Positions 1-9,828 of a DNA stretch of 64,000 nt are shown here, piece by piece. Below the pieces are notes generated by a model. That model worked only from the letters and a program-made list of their open reading frames with translations. It was not told where the DNA came from and did no database searches. The stretch is from Mytilinidion resinicola. Its lineage: Eukaryota; Ascomycota; Dothideomycetes; Mytilinidiales; Mytilinidiaceae. Made by a program: the position numbers and the translations under genes. The stretch lies in assembly GCF_010093595.1 (NCBI RefSeq), contig NW_022985438.1, positions 2,414,786 to 2,478,785 on the forward strand. The letters run 5' to 3'. How positions within the stretch are numbered: the first letter of the stretch is position 1; each line of letters opens with the position of its first letter.

Positions 1-267
1 AATACGGGGCGGCATGCCACGCTGGTCCATCGACAGAATCCTCTGTACAAGAACCTCTTCTTGTACAGGTGTAAGACGGCGATTTTTGGAGATAGCACCG
101 CGTTGTGGAGGAATACCACGGGCGCGACGCGTAACCGTCTTTCTGGGCACATCGTATAGTTTCTCAACGCCTCGGAAGGATGTAATTTGGCCGGTCTTGT
201 AGGCTTGAACGCCTAGAATAACTCTGCCTTCTTGAAAGATGGCTTCTTGTTGTTGTGGTGCTGCCAT
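1..267 (-). CDS. Pogo-family DNA transposase, N-terminal fragment (runs off the left edge)
   Basis: The 89 codons visible run from an ATG at 267 to the window edge without a stop. The protein starts MAAPQQQEAIFQEGR and contains a psq-type helix-turn-helix region (about residues 10-55, including VEKLYDVPRKTVTRRARG), followed by RLTPVQEEVLVQRILSMDQRG. This layout is typical of fungal pogo/Fot1-like transposases, in which an HTH-psq and CENP-B-type DNA-binding region precedes a DDE catalytic domain. The catalytic part would lie to the left of the window. The first codons and the outward-facing terminal repeats at 307-350 fit the 5' end of one element. The reading frame is intact in the visible part, so the copy may be recent, but its activity cannot be judged without the DDE domain. 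A domesticated CENP-B-like gene is less likely because of the flanking repeats. Confidence 0.8.
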   Translation of the reverse strand, partial: MAAPQQQEAIFQEGRVILGVQAYKTGQITSFRGVEKLYDVPRKTVTRRARGIPPQRGAISKNRRLTPVQEEVLVQRILSMDQRGMPPRI

Positions 268-306
268 TGGGGTGGTTGTTGGACGACGCGTCGCGTGTTG
301 AGTTGA

Positions 307-350
307 GTGGGCCACTAGCTTGTGCGGGCCACTAACTTGTGGATTACGTT
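307..350. repeat. Subterminal direct repeats and probable terminal end of the pogo-like element
   Basis: Two near-identical units lie in tandem just upstream of the transposase start: one at 307-324 (core GGGCCACTAGCTTGT) and one at 324-342 (core GGGCCACTAACTTGT). The sequence then passes through GGATTACGTTA into a TA dinucleotide near 350. Pogo and other Tc1/mariner elements insert at TA and often carry such subterminal repeats. The exact outer boundary is an inference, because the other end of the element is outside the window. Confidence 0.55.
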
Positions 351-975
351 ATAATGATTCTTTGAGTAAGTACGACCCTTTCGAGCTCCAGACTCATGCC
401 AGTGCATGAGTTGTACCGTGCTTTCTCGACTTCACGAGGTATCATATTCTAAGCCGAATCTTCCGACCTCGGAATTTGGCTTCATGCGAAAAGTATCTCT
501 GGGTTTGTCTTCGCCGCTTTGCAGACTGGTAAGCTAGGCCTCAAAGCGGTCCGAAGTTTGTAGTTTGGTGGTGAGGGCTTGGTTGCTCTAAAAACCCTTG
601 CTTGCCTATTTCGCCAAACAAGGTATATTCTAGCCTCGCGGTTTACGAAAGCAAATGTACAAATCCAACCTCCACGGTGAGTACCCTTTCGGCTCTGTTT
701 AGAAAAGTTGCATCCTCTCCCGCTGACCAAACTTCCCAAGTACCAATTGTCGCTTATTACTCATATCCTAAATCATCTTATCCTATTCAATCGCATTGAG
801 CGTTGTCAGAATGTTGCTTTCCCAATGCAAACACAATTTCAGATTTCCTATGTATGGTCCATCATGTTGCATCTCTTAAATGTCACCATAGCCTGAGAGT
901 CTCCTCTACAAAGATCAACTCTACCATCAAACATCAGTCCACGCACAAACGCCTCCCCTTCAATCTTTAGCCAAG
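351..975. other. Intergenic region, no gene supported
   Basis: Short open frames are present (for example on the minus strand around 482-739), but none has a recognisable domain or a convincing start. The last 80 bases before 976 are pyrimidine-rich and A/C-rich, as expected for the 5' leader of the dehydrogenase gene. Confidence 0.5.
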
Positions 976-2203
976 ATGCCTTCCGAATGGCAGATCCACA
1001 ACGCTACTCGCACGAGCTGGACCTCCTTGGACGCCTTGAGTAATCTCCGTCTCAACACCAACGTCCCCAAACCCACCGTCATTCCCCCCAAGACAGCGCT
1101 CGTCCGCATGAAAGCTGCGGCACTCAACGCTCGCGATTTCATGGTCCTCGCACACGACCCCATTTACCCAGGAAACCATGTCAACGACCTCGTCCCCTGT
1201 GCTGATGGTGCTGGGGAAGTCGAAGCCATCGGAGAGGGCAGCCAGTGGAAAGTCGGAGACAAGGTCCTCGTTCACCCGAACGCCTGGATTGATGAAGGGT
1301 TACCAGGACCGATTCCTTTCGAATGCCCTCAAAAGGGGGCAGATAACGAGCAAGGTACTCTGCGCGAGTATGCTGTTTGGGTATGTACTTTCTGGTTTGT
1401 AAGCGGTGAAGGATATTGACATAAGTTTTGCAGGAAGACAGCCATCTGATCTCCGCGCCTTCGCATTTGACGTTCGCAGAAATGGCTGCGATGCCGGCCT
1501 GTGGCGCTACGTCCGTGAATGCGCTCTTCCATGGGCCTGAGCCTTTGAAGGCGGGCATGACGGTGCTCACGCAAGGCACTGGGGGTGTCAGCTGCTTCGC
1601 TATCCAGGTAAGTCCTCGCTTCCACTTAAGTCTTTGCTCTATCATGCAAAGTTTTGACATGAATCTAAGCTGGCCTCCGCAATCGGAGCCAGGGTGATTG
1701 CAACATCTTCGTCAGACGCCAAACTTGAGCTCGCGAAAATGATGGGCGCTACGCATCTCATCAACTACCGAACCCATGCAAATTGGGAACAAGAAGTGTT
1801 ACGCCTCACCAACGGGAAGGGCGTCGACCTCGTCGTTGACGTAGCAGGCTCCGGGACCATCGAGCAGTCTCTTGCGGCAGTTAAATTCGGCGGGCAGGTC
1901 TCCTTAGTCGGCTTTATGTCCGAAAGTAAGAAGACTGACCTTGTCCTGGCGATTATTCTTGGTGGAAAGACTGGTAAGTGACCACCGAAGACGCGTTGGA
2001 GAATTCAAGCTGACTGGTGGCCTGCAGTCCGAGGAGTGGCAAATGCTGGGAGCAAGGCGATGGCGGAACAGGCAGCTCAGTTGGCTGAGAAATATAAGAT
2101 CCATCCGGTTGTTGCGACAATCTTTGAGTGGGAGGATGCGAAGGAGGCATTCGCGATGCTTAACGCTCAGTCTGCTGTCGGGAAGATTGTGATCAAGATC
2201 TAA
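976..2203 (+). CDS. NAD(P)-dependent zinc-independent medium-chain dehydrogenase / quinone oxidoreductase-like
   Basis: Four exons (976-1380, 1434-1607, 1670-1973, 2028-2203) join in frame to 352 codons plus stop. All introns are GT-AG and 53-62 nt long. The N-terminal half is a GroES-like fold with ALNARDFMVL and GAGEVEAIGEG. The nucleotide-binding Rossmann part has GTGGVS, followed by the ATHLINYR and DLVVDVAGSGT segments typical of the MDR superfamily. The cysteine cluster that binds structural zinc in classical alcohol dehydrogenases is not seen, so a zinc-independent quinone-reductase or crotonyl-CoA-reductase-like member is most likely. It probably catalyses a soluble NAD(P)H-linked oxidation or reduction; the substrate cannot be read from the sequence. 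It has no functional link to its neighbours. Confidence 0.9.
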
Positions 2204-2568
2204 TTCATCGGAGTCTGTTGATTCGATCCATACAGCAACCACAGAAACAATGACATTATAAGACGTTTATACCTTTGACGCATTGAACAAAGCCATATAT
2301 GAGATTTGTTTTGGTAACCCTCAATTGACCTGTGCAGCAGCCCAATGGGTCTCCTGCTCCTCCGAGTAGAGCATAAATGTAACGAACCTGCAGTCTTACG
2401 GGAGGGGGAGGAGGCCTGGGTAGTTCGCTTTCGGAAGGTGACAGAAATAATTTGATATATGCCATCTGAACAATCTACTGCCGCCTGAAGTGCACAACTA
2501 AGAGTAAATGGTCGAAACGAAAGATATGCGGCTCTAACTCTCACGGCAGCAGGCCATCACCCACACAT
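2204..2568. other. Intergenic region between convergent genes
   Basis: This holds the 3' sides of the dehydrogenase (plus strand) and the acetyltransferase (minus strand). No gene, repeat or RNA feature is supported. Confidence 0.5.
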
Positions 2569-3279
2569 TCACTTCCCCTTTACCTCAAATAGACCCTCTA
2601 ACCACTCCCTCAGCCTCCCCTTATCCACCTCAACGTGCCCACCCTTCTCCTTCACAAGGATCGCAACTACAAACTCCCGCCTACTCCCCCACGCACCCAC
2701 TGGCGGTACCATCTGCAGAACATCACCATACCCCCTTCTCCGCCAATACGCCCCGATCCTCTCCTCATTACACATAATCCACATCCGCAGGCCCTCACCC
2801 CCTCCCACCATCCGCGCTCGCAACGCTTCCTCAACCGCAGCACACGCGCGGCTCGCAACCCCTTGCCCGCGGTACTCAGCCTGATCGAGGCTCGCTACGC
2901 ATTTGACTTCCCAATCCAGCCATGCAGAACCATCAGCCGCATCCTCCGCAGCACCGTCGGTTTTCACAGCGCTGAAACCAGGCCAGCGGGTCACAGACGC
3001 GGAAGCGACGACGGCTCCGGTCTCGGCGTCGCAGACGATCGCGCACAATCCGTCGGCGCCTAGGACGTTGGCGAGACCGGGGTCGACGGGGCGGGCGCTG
3101 GGCGGGAAGCGCGAGATGGTGTTGTCCCAGGCGTCTGGGTCACGGGATTTGTGGGTGGAGAAGGCGGCGTTGATGAGGGAGATGGTGGCGTTGTTTAGGG
3201 TGGGTTGGGAGAGGAGGTCTGATTTAGTGAGGATTTGGGTGGTGAAGGATTTGGGTGGGGGTGGGGTCGTAGAGGACAT
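2569..3279 (-). CDS. GNAT-family N-acetyltransferase-like protein
   Basis: A single-exon frame of 236 codons starts at the ATG at 3279 (MSSTTPPPPKSF). The frame stays open further upstream, but only from a GTG codon, so the ATG was chosen. The C-terminal half has a GNAT arrangement: a strand with VKCVASLDQAEY, then the acetyl-CoA-binding loop YRGQGVASRACAA (Q/RxxGxA type), then MWIMCNEERIGAYWRRRGYG, which matches the conserved late helix-strand with 'ayyrrrGF'. The first about 35 residues are Pro/Thr/Ser-rich and probably disordered. Fungal relatives of this layout are mostly uncharacterised, so the acceptor (small molecule or protein) is unknown. It is convergent with the dehydrogenase. GC content is clearly higher than in the flanking DNA. 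Confidence 0.75.
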   Translation of the reverse strand: MSSTTPPPPKSFTTQILTKSDLLSQPTLNNATISLINAAFSTHKSRDPDAWDNTISRFPPSARPVDPGLANVLGADGLCAIVCDAETGAVVASASVTRWPGFSAVKTDGAAEDAADGSAWLDWEVKCVASLDQAEYRGQGVASRACAAVEEALRARMVGGGEGLRMWIMCNEERIGAYWRRRGYGDVLQMVPPVGAWGSRREFVVAILVKEKGGHVEVDKGRLREWLEGLFEVKGK

Positions 3280-4000
3280 TTTGGGTGGGATGGTGCTGGG
3301 GAGGACTTGTGAAAGGGGTGCAATTAATATACGTAGTGTAGTTCTCGGATGTAGATAGGGCGCCACTAATCGGATATACGCCCTATAGATATGTACTTCG
3401 GAGGAAGGATCGCTAGTAGTTACGAAGTACCTACACGAGTCAGCTATTCATCCTAGTGATGAGCTAGTTTTTGATTGGTCGAAATGCTCCGTTCTTTAGG
3501 AAGGGTCCGATCGCGGCATGTAAGAATTTGTGATGTAGAATATCTAGTCTGTCTGCTTTAAGGGAATGCTAGAATCATAGGACGAGCAACCCCCACTTCT
3601 AGTAGATGTACACCAATCTTTTGAGGTGGCGACACGAGTCTCCTAGTTGTTCGAAACGCTCAACTTCCATCGCATTCACATCTCAGCAAATACCGAGAGA
3701 GAGAATTAGGAGCAGCAGCAGCAGCAATAGTAGTGAGTAGAGGAAATGTGCGGATGTTCGTAGTGAGACACTGTAGAGAAATGAAGCGAATGTGGAAGAT
3801 CATGTGGATTTATCGATCGTATAATAGCCTTTAGATGAAGACCGTTTGATTGTTCAAGGGGTATCGCAATTTTAGCTAGAAGCCTGCCCGCAGGGCTGTC
3901 TCGTCACCCTTCCATCGTCGAGCCAAGTTTGCATCGTATCGTATCGTACACTGGAAAAGCTACCACCATTCGATTCTCGTGGCCTGTGCTGGCTGGTCGC
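3280..4000. other. Intergenic region with a short AGC microsatellite
   Basis: This includes the promoter side of the acetyltransferase gene and the 3' side of the next minus-strand gene. A short (AGC)n run lies at about 3710-3726. No gene is supported. Confidence 0.5.
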
Positions 4001-4374
4001 CTAGTTGAGCTTCTTGTCTCCAACCTTGACAGTACGGCCCTGGTTGCGCTGGTATTGTAAGAATCCGAAGAAGGCGACGGCAAGGACACCGATGATGAGG
4101 ATGTTTCCTGAGAAAAGCAAGTCAGAATAAGAAGGGAGTTGGAGTCATGGTGACTGTTCAGGTTGGGCTTACCGAAGACAAATCCGACAACGCCGCCAGT
4201 CAGTTCGACCAATCCCTTGAAGAAGTCAAGAACCAGATTAATGGCGCCAGAAAAGAGGTTCACGATCATGGCGAAGACACCGTAGATGAGGTCGAAGAAG
4301 GTCTTGAAGAAGGAGCCAATCACCTCAAACAGGGAGGTGACGAGATCTGAGAGGGACTGGAAGATTCCCGACAT
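4001..4374 (-). CDS. Small multi-pass membrane protein, unrecognised
   Basis: Two exons (4374-4173 and 4107-4001) joined across a 65-nt GT-AG intron give 102 residues starting MSGIFQSLSDLVTSLFEVIG. Splicing extends a hydrophobic run through GNILIIGVLAVAFFGFLQYQ and ends with a short basic tail (RNQGRTVKVGDKKLN). The first 65 residues are a chain of amphipathic or hydrophobic segments punctuated by Asp, Lys and Glu (DLIYG, NLVLDFFKGLVEL). The C-terminal segment looks like a true transmembrane helix. I do not recognise the family. The clean splice, the conserved-looking hydrophobic pattern and the ATG context support a real gene. It lies head to head with the GH16 gene, about 380 bp apart. Confidence 0.7.
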
Positions 4375-4752
4375 ATTTGAGGGCTGGTTTGATTGGGTGT
4401 TGCTTTGGTGGAGTGAAGTTGTAGAAGTGGACTTCGTGGAGTGTGGAGAGCGTGTGGGGAGGACTGTGGGGAGGCTTTATGTGCCACAGTGGTGGCTACG
4501 TAGTTTGTGGTTCATAAGGTATGCGGGTATGACGTTCTTCCAAGGTGCTGGCCGGTTCTTGATCGATCTGGACAGCCACACAGCCACATCTGGGTCATCG
4601 AAGAATCGCAGAAAACGATGACATCACACGGAAAGAGAACATGCGCAAGTCTCAGCATGGCACACATTTATCATCACGACCTGTACAACCTTGGAACCAG
4701 CCAGGGCCAGCCTTTGCTTCCCTCACAGCTCAGTCTGCACTTCAAGAGCGCC

Positions 4753-5670
4753 ATGTCCTTCCGCCATGCTCTCGATAGTGCTTTCGAGAAAGGGAAAGCA
4801 AAGCTGAATGAATTCCAGGCCAACAACAACCGTCCACCAGTACCAGCCCGCCCGCATTCCAACCAACCTCCTCCCGTTCCAACCTCCAGCAAACCCGGGT
4901 CCTCCGCACCAGCTGCTGCATACTGGCAACCGAACCTCCACGCTAGCAGAGCTGTAACAGAAGACTTCCGTCACGAATTGGGCGACCATGGCTGGGGGAA
5001 TAACGAGTCCCAGAACTACACGAACAACCCCGCAAACAGCTTCTACACCCCGGACGGCAAGCTTGTTGTTCGTGCAATCGCGGACTCAACTCAACAACAG
5101 CGCTATACCAGCGCGCGCTTGACATCGCACCAGACTCTCTCTCGCCCTCGAGGCTTTCTATCCGTGTCAATCCAGGCCCCATGTGCGTCTGGAATCTGGC
5201 CTGCGTTCTGGTTGCTACCCGCCGATCCATTTGTATGGCCCACAGACGGTGAGGTCGATATATTCGAGTCCTGGAATGGGGACCTCGTAAACCATAGCTG
5301 CCTGCACTGGGGCTTCTTCAATGGCGAGGACTGGAACAAGCATCGAGTCGTAGAGACGCATGTCCCATCTATGCCACACAGCGTTCATACATTTGGATTT
5401 GCTTGGAACCAGGACACTGGGAAGCTGCTGTGGTATATTGACGGTGCGCCGGTCATGAAGGCGAATATACCACCGGGCACGCGGCCGATGGCGGATTTCC
5501 GCATTATCATCAACGTTGCTATGGGCGGGAATGTGTGCGGCGGGAAGCTACCTGATAATGGTTGGTACGATCTTGTCCTGAGTGATCTGAAAATGGTAGA
5601 TGACCCTGCTGGTGGTTGGGATCGATTTGAGCATGAGTGGAATCAGACAAAAGAAGGGAGGGCTGGATGA
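4753..5670 (+). CDS. Glycoside hydrolase family 16 protein without signal peptide
   Basis: A single-exon frame of 305 codons starts at ATG 4753 (MSFRHALDSAFEKGKAKLNE). Residues about 25-55 are Pro-rich (PPVPARPHSNQPPPVP), and then a GH16 jelly-roll follows. The catalytic signature ExDxxE is present as EVDIFE at residues 167-172, preceded by SGIWPAFWLLP and followed by HTFGFAWNQDTGKLLWYIDG and FRIIINVAMGG, all standard GH16 landmarks. Family members cleave beta-1,3(4)-glucans or remodel cell-wall glucan. Unusually, no N-terminal signal peptide is visible, so the protein is either cytosolic or exported unconventionally. Open sequence extends upstream of 4753 but offers no better start or hydrophobic leader. 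It is divergent from the small membrane protein gene. Confidence 0.88.
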   Translation: MSFRHALDSAFEKGKAKLNEFQANNNRPPVPARPHSNQPPPVPTSSKPGSSAPAAAYWQPNLHASRAVTEDFRHELGDHGWGNNESQNYTNNPANSFYTPDGKLVVRAIADSTQQQRYTSARLTSHQTLSRPRGFLSVSIQAPCASGIWPAFWLLPADPFVWPTDGEVDIFESWNGDLVNHSCLHWGFFNGEDWNKHRVVETHVPSMPHSVHTFGFAWNQDTGKLLWYIDGAPVMKANIPPGTRPMADFRIIINVAMGGNVCGGKLPDNGWYDLVLSDLKMVDDPAGGWDRFEHEWNQTKEGRAG

Positions 5671-6170
5671 TGGATATGTCTATTTAATGATTAACGAATA
5701 CCTGTCAGAGACCTTAATTGTACATTAGACCCTTAAAGGCTCGTATTCTTCTGCTGTGCTTACTTGGAGATTGCAAGCTCTCTACAATTTAATCTGATCT
5801 TGGCATCACGTGATATGAAGCGCTATCTTACGTACGCCTCAAACACTCTCATCCTTACAACACCATAGAAAGAGCATATACGTTGACAACACAAAACATT
5901 TATGATTCATGCGCAAAACTCTGGATGTTGGTATACTTACTCCAGCCCCCCATGCCCATCACCAGGATTCAGGATTAGGATCGCGTTCATTGAATGCGGC
6001 TGAGTCTTGCCCTCGGCCCTTTTTCATAACGTCACAGCCCTTCGACTCATCAGGTGGTCTCCTAGCTAATAACCTGCAGCTTACCTCTCTACTAACCTAC
6101 TTAACACACCACCATCAAACGATTCGCTCCTCGTTCAGTCCTCTTAGTTGAGTCAACTGAACAACCAATC
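5671..6170. other. Intergenic region, probable promoter of the next gene
   Basis: No gene is supported. The last 100 bases before 6171 are C/T- and A/C-rich with the sequence ACAACCAATC immediately before the ATG, a plausible leader. Confidence 0.5.
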
Positions 6171-6929
6171 ATGCCTTATTTCGATGCCTCACCCACCTAT
6201 TCCAACCCAATACTCTCCTCAACAATCCCACGCTCTCTCGAAACCTCTATGAACCACGCCGGTCGCAACTCCGCTCACGACTTCCAAGACCTGCGCTCGG
6301 CCCACCGCGCCGTCACTCACACGCGCGCGCGCGCCGAAAAGTACTATAGCTTCAAAGGCCTCTCTCCCTCCGACCTCTCGTCTCCACATTACGTCGCTGT
6401 CTGTTGCGTACGCGGCTGCAAGACCGAGGGCAAGCTTGACAGCTGCTGGCCTACATCTTTTCCTGCTGATTTGTCGACTGCGCCGGTGCGGCAGTTTTCA
6501 AAGCGTGAGGCATACAAGGAGGCGCAGCGGTGGCCTAGGCCACCGACGTATCATCATACGTATCAGAAGGATAAGGGGAAGAGGGATAGGATGGGTGAGA
6601 CAAGTAGGTGGGAAAAGAGAAGGTGGAAGAGAAAGTGGAACGCGAGGGTTGCTAGGGGTGAGATATTGGAGGACAATATGTCGATAATGTATTTGGAGGA
6701 GGAAAAGGGGATGCTTCTTCTTCGCCGTTCTTTGCAGCTAGCGCTGGAGAAATATTGGTTAGAACCTCGTAACGATTATGGCGGTGAAGAGGAAGACGAA
6801 GACGAAGTAACAGTACAAGTCAAGAGTATGGAAGCTAGGATACCCAATGGGGCCCCGGAAGCAGAAGAGGAAGACGAGGATTGGGACCTCGCATCCGTTT
6901 CTACGGCTCTTTCTTGGATAGAACTATGA
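6171..6929 (+). CDS. Hypothetical protein with basic middle and acidic C-terminus
   Basis: A single open frame of 252 codons starts with an ATG in good context (CAATCATGCC). No domain is recognised. Visible features are two Cys residues in VAVCCVRGCKTEGKLDSCW (about residues 75-95), a strongly basic stretch (WEKRRWKRKWNARVARG, about 147-165), and an acidic tail with GGEEEDEDE and EAEEEDEDWD (about 205-245). It could be a nuclear or cytosolic protein with disordered ends. Codon use looks like that of the neighbouring genes, and the length without stops supports coding. Confidence 0.6.
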   Translation: MPYFDASPTYSNPILSSTIPRSLETSMNHAGRNSAHDFQDLRSAHRAVTHTRARAEKYYSFKGLSPSDLSSPHYVAVCCVRGCKTEGKLDSCWPTSFPADLSTAPVRQFSKREAYKEAQRWPRPPTYHHTYQKDKGKRDRMGETSRWEKRRWKRKWNARVARGEILEDNMSIMYLEEEKGMLLLRRSLQLALEKYWLEPRNDYGGEEEDEDEVTVQVKSMEARIPNGAPEAEEEDEDWDLASVSTALSWIEL

Positions 6930-7337
6930 TCCAGAGTGTAATGGTAAGTACGAATCAAAGCTTACTCTTTACCAATCTTGAAATCTTCGAAATTCTTCCT
7001 CTCCTCATTTTAGTATCGAAAAACAGTAAAGCACTGTAGATGAAGCTTCCACTGACCGATCACCTTATGATTCGCCAATGGCATAGCGAACTTGACCCAA
7101 AGTGCCTGCTCAGAGAAATCTCAACCCTTCAATTTCACAACAAGGTCACGATTGGACAAAGGCATTCTTTGCAGCCGTCCTGGTCTTTGTCCGATTGTGT
7201 TTTGGTTTTTGGCCTCTTTGTGATATCGTTGCCTTTATTCCATTGATCAATTCTACCATACGCTTGCCAGGGCCTCCCAAATTTCTCAAGTTTTACATAC
7301 CACATTTCATGCCGTATTGCTGTATCAAGCGTTAACT
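6930..7337. other. Intergenic region
   Basis: This is about 400 bp of AT-richer sequence between two plus-strand genes. No feature beyond the expected terminator and promoter is supported. Confidence 0.5.
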
Positions 7338-8552
7338 ATGGACGACCCAATGGAAATCGACACTACAGCTACTATTAAAGACAGGCTCATAGAAGATCTG
7401 AGTCCAGATCATAAAAAGTGCATAGAAAAGGCTGCCTCGTACTATCACTCTTCCATTGATGACCTACAAAAACATGGCATCCTAAGCCTGCAAGCTCCCT
7501 TTACGTCCAATCTGCAAGGTAATGTCCACTCTTTTGTAGCTAAGGACAAAATAGTGCCTGCCATTATGACATCAGAAACCTACGAAAAGCTGATGCCCGC
7601 GTGGCTACTCTTCACCAAATTCGTCACAGAGCCATACACATTGCGATATTACGCCACAAACGCCGTGTCCAATGTCGGGTACTATACTCCCAAAGCAGAT
7701 ACTACTGCTGAGCGTTTGATTGACCTGAGTAACAAGGCGGAGATAGCAAAATGGGTGAATAACGAATACGACTTTTCGCTCAGCTTTGAAGACAAGAGAG
7801 ATGAAGTTAACAAATACCACAGAATCTATCTCGCACCAGTTGATCCTAATGACAACGTCAACATTGTCGTCGCGACGTTCAAGACCATAAACCAACTCCA
7901 CCAGTACACTAGATATGTCGTAAATGCGGACGTAGCACGAGACGTTTTCGCACAAGCTGACATTAACAGGAAGCGCACCCTGGTTTCGGACTCGATTGAA
8001 ATCCAATTCAACCCTACTCTACTCAAATACGCAGCTGATATCGATCCAAGTCAAGACTATGACCTGTTCCTCCGCCTCTGTTGGATATTCGCCACGACGA
8101 TCGGCCATGAACTTATCCATGTCATCAACTATATCCGTTTCCACGATACCGAGTCCGGACATGACATCAGCCTCGAAGATGAATATGTAATCTGGAATTC
8201 GCGTCAAAACAAACAATGTGAAGATGGGTTTGCATGGGAAGTCAGCATGTTCAAGCTCAAGGTTGAGCCGCTTCCTTATCCAGAGTATTACGAAACGAAG
8301 AGATCTCCTTGGAACCCTGTTACATCGGAGCTCATTCCGAAGTACGGACTATATGCTTATGAATGGCCGGAAGGAGGCAAACTTCTGGATAGTCACAAGC
8401 GCTGGGCCGTTCCTATGAATTACATTGCGCAGTGGTTCTCGGAAGAAAATTGGAAGCATATTGGAAGCACTGGTAAGCCCATGATAGAGGATCCTAGAAG
8501 CGGTCTAGAGATTGAGTACAAAAGACATTATAGGGACCGTATACTCGACTGA
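7338..8552 (+). CDS. HExxH metallopeptidase-like protein (gluzincin-like), uncharacterised
   Basis: A single-exon frame encodes 404 residues. The ATG at 7338 (MDDPMEIDTTATIKD) is preferred because the frame upstream has only a TTG. The protein has a zinc-protease signature HELIH at residues 257-261, within a hydrophobic helix (CWIFATTIGHELIHVINYI). Downstream lies EDGFAWE at residues 295-301, in which a glutamate could be the third zinc ligand, as in gluzincins. No signal peptide or transmembrane segment is visible, so it is probably intracellular. The first 250 residues match no domain I know. Several fungal protein groups with HExxH followed by an ExGxxWE-like motif exist without a known substrate. 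The activity is inference; the motif is observed. Confidence 0.7.
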   Translation: MDDPMEIDTTATIKDRLIEDLSPDHKKCIEKAASYYHSSIDDLQKHGILSLQAPFTSNLQGNVHSFVAKDKIVPAIMTSETYEKLMPAWLLFTKFVTEPYTLRYYATNAVSNVGYYTPKADTTAERLIDLSNKAEIAKWVNNEYDFSLSFEDKRDEVNKYHRIYLAPVDPNDNVNIVVATFKTINQLHQYTRYVVNADVARDVFAQADINRKRTLVSDSIEIQFNPTLLKYAADIDPSQDYDLFLRLCWIFATTIGHELIHVINYIRFHDTESGHDISLEDEYVIWNSRQNKQCEDGFAWEVSMFKLKVEPLPYPEYYETKRSPWNPVTSELIPKYGLYAYEWPEGGKLLDSHKRWAVPMNYIAQWFSEENWKHIGSTGKPMIEDPRSGLEIEYKRHYRDRILD

Positions 8553-9826
8553 AAGACCCTTGGGGATCCGACTCGCACATCGAAAAAGAGTGCCTACAAG
8601 ACCAGGCTACCTGAGCGATTCCCGAGACCGTTGGTCGAATCAGATCCACGGACACGATAATCGTAAGTATGCACATTTTACACAGGTACAATGCGTCTTC
8701 TCGGATTTCTATACACTTTCCTGGTACTGCTTGTGGTGCGTCAGGGTAATTTCATAACGTCCGCAAAATTAACAACTAATAGACTTAGGAGGTCACCCCA
8801 GACAGCGGCAGAGAGGTGTAGGGAGATTATAAGTGCAATCCGTCGCCCCGGGTTTTCATTAGTATGATAAAGCCCTACAGTCACAAGGAAGGCGAGTGTC
8901 CGGATATTTATGAGCCGGCACGGTAGGTAGGCAAGTAATCTCTAGTACGCATAATGTCTTAGCCGCATCGTAGGTAAAATGTGAATCATCCATAACGTGC
9001 ATCCACCTCTAACGGAACAACCACCGTGACGGAACAATGTATGGGTATTTCGACAGTAAAGCAATCAAACATATGCCCACGACTCCGAATCCTACTACTT
9101 TCCTCAAGATTTCTTGTTAGAGCATTCAGAAACTTCCCCAGTCCTGTAGATACGAAAAGTACATTAGCATCAACGCCATACCGCCTGTTCGGCGATAGGT
9201 TCTTCCTCATAGCGACAACTCGCCCTACCCATAGAGCACCACCATCGAGCTTAGACTACCGTCGCAACACCTAAAGAGCACTTATATAAGCTGAAGAATC
9301 AATCAGCATCGCGAGAAGTCGTAAATCGCCGTGGGGCTGCAGATAGTGCTGATTTCATGTGGGGTCGCCATTCCAGTCCGTACTTCGATCTTAAGTCGTC
9401 CAATCAGAGAAGCAGAAGGATACTGCCGAGCGCCTCAGCACGCTTTGTAAAATACTGTATTTAAGCTTACGCTGTAACTATTCAGCACGTCGATAACAGA
9501 ACCTTTCGTAACAGCCAGGGCCTCTAGTGACCCTAGTGACTGAAGTATTGTCAGACGTTAGGTGACATGAGGCAGAATATTGCCATGTGGTACATATGGT
9601 CGCTGATGCTCTTAGGTTTGGGAACATGGCGCGATTCCCATCCACGGCGTCGAGTGGTCTCCATATTCTCCATCAGCTGAAGAAAAGAAAATTGGTCAGC
9701 CATAGCTGGTGCTGGTGAGAGCGAGATGAGCGTGCGCCCCCCCCTCCCGGGCTAGCCGCTGTGACTGTGCCAGCTGCTGGGCCTGCCGCGGGGAGTGGCC
9801 AGCCGCCTATGCAGGCACCCAGACGC
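8553..9826. other. Gene-poor sequence with a GC-rich island at its right end
   Basis: No gene is supported. The last 100 bases (about 9735-9826) are abruptly GC-rich and open in one plus-strand frame (reading ...GLAAVTVPAAGPAAG...), which continues a few codons into the adjoining MITE arm. This could be the relic of a coding end or chance. Confidence 0.4.
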
Positions 9827-9828
9827 TA

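Noticed and set aside
2569..3366. The longer form of the acetyltransferase beginning at 3366
   Set aside because: It would start with GTG; the ATG at 3279 is the normal choice in a fungus.
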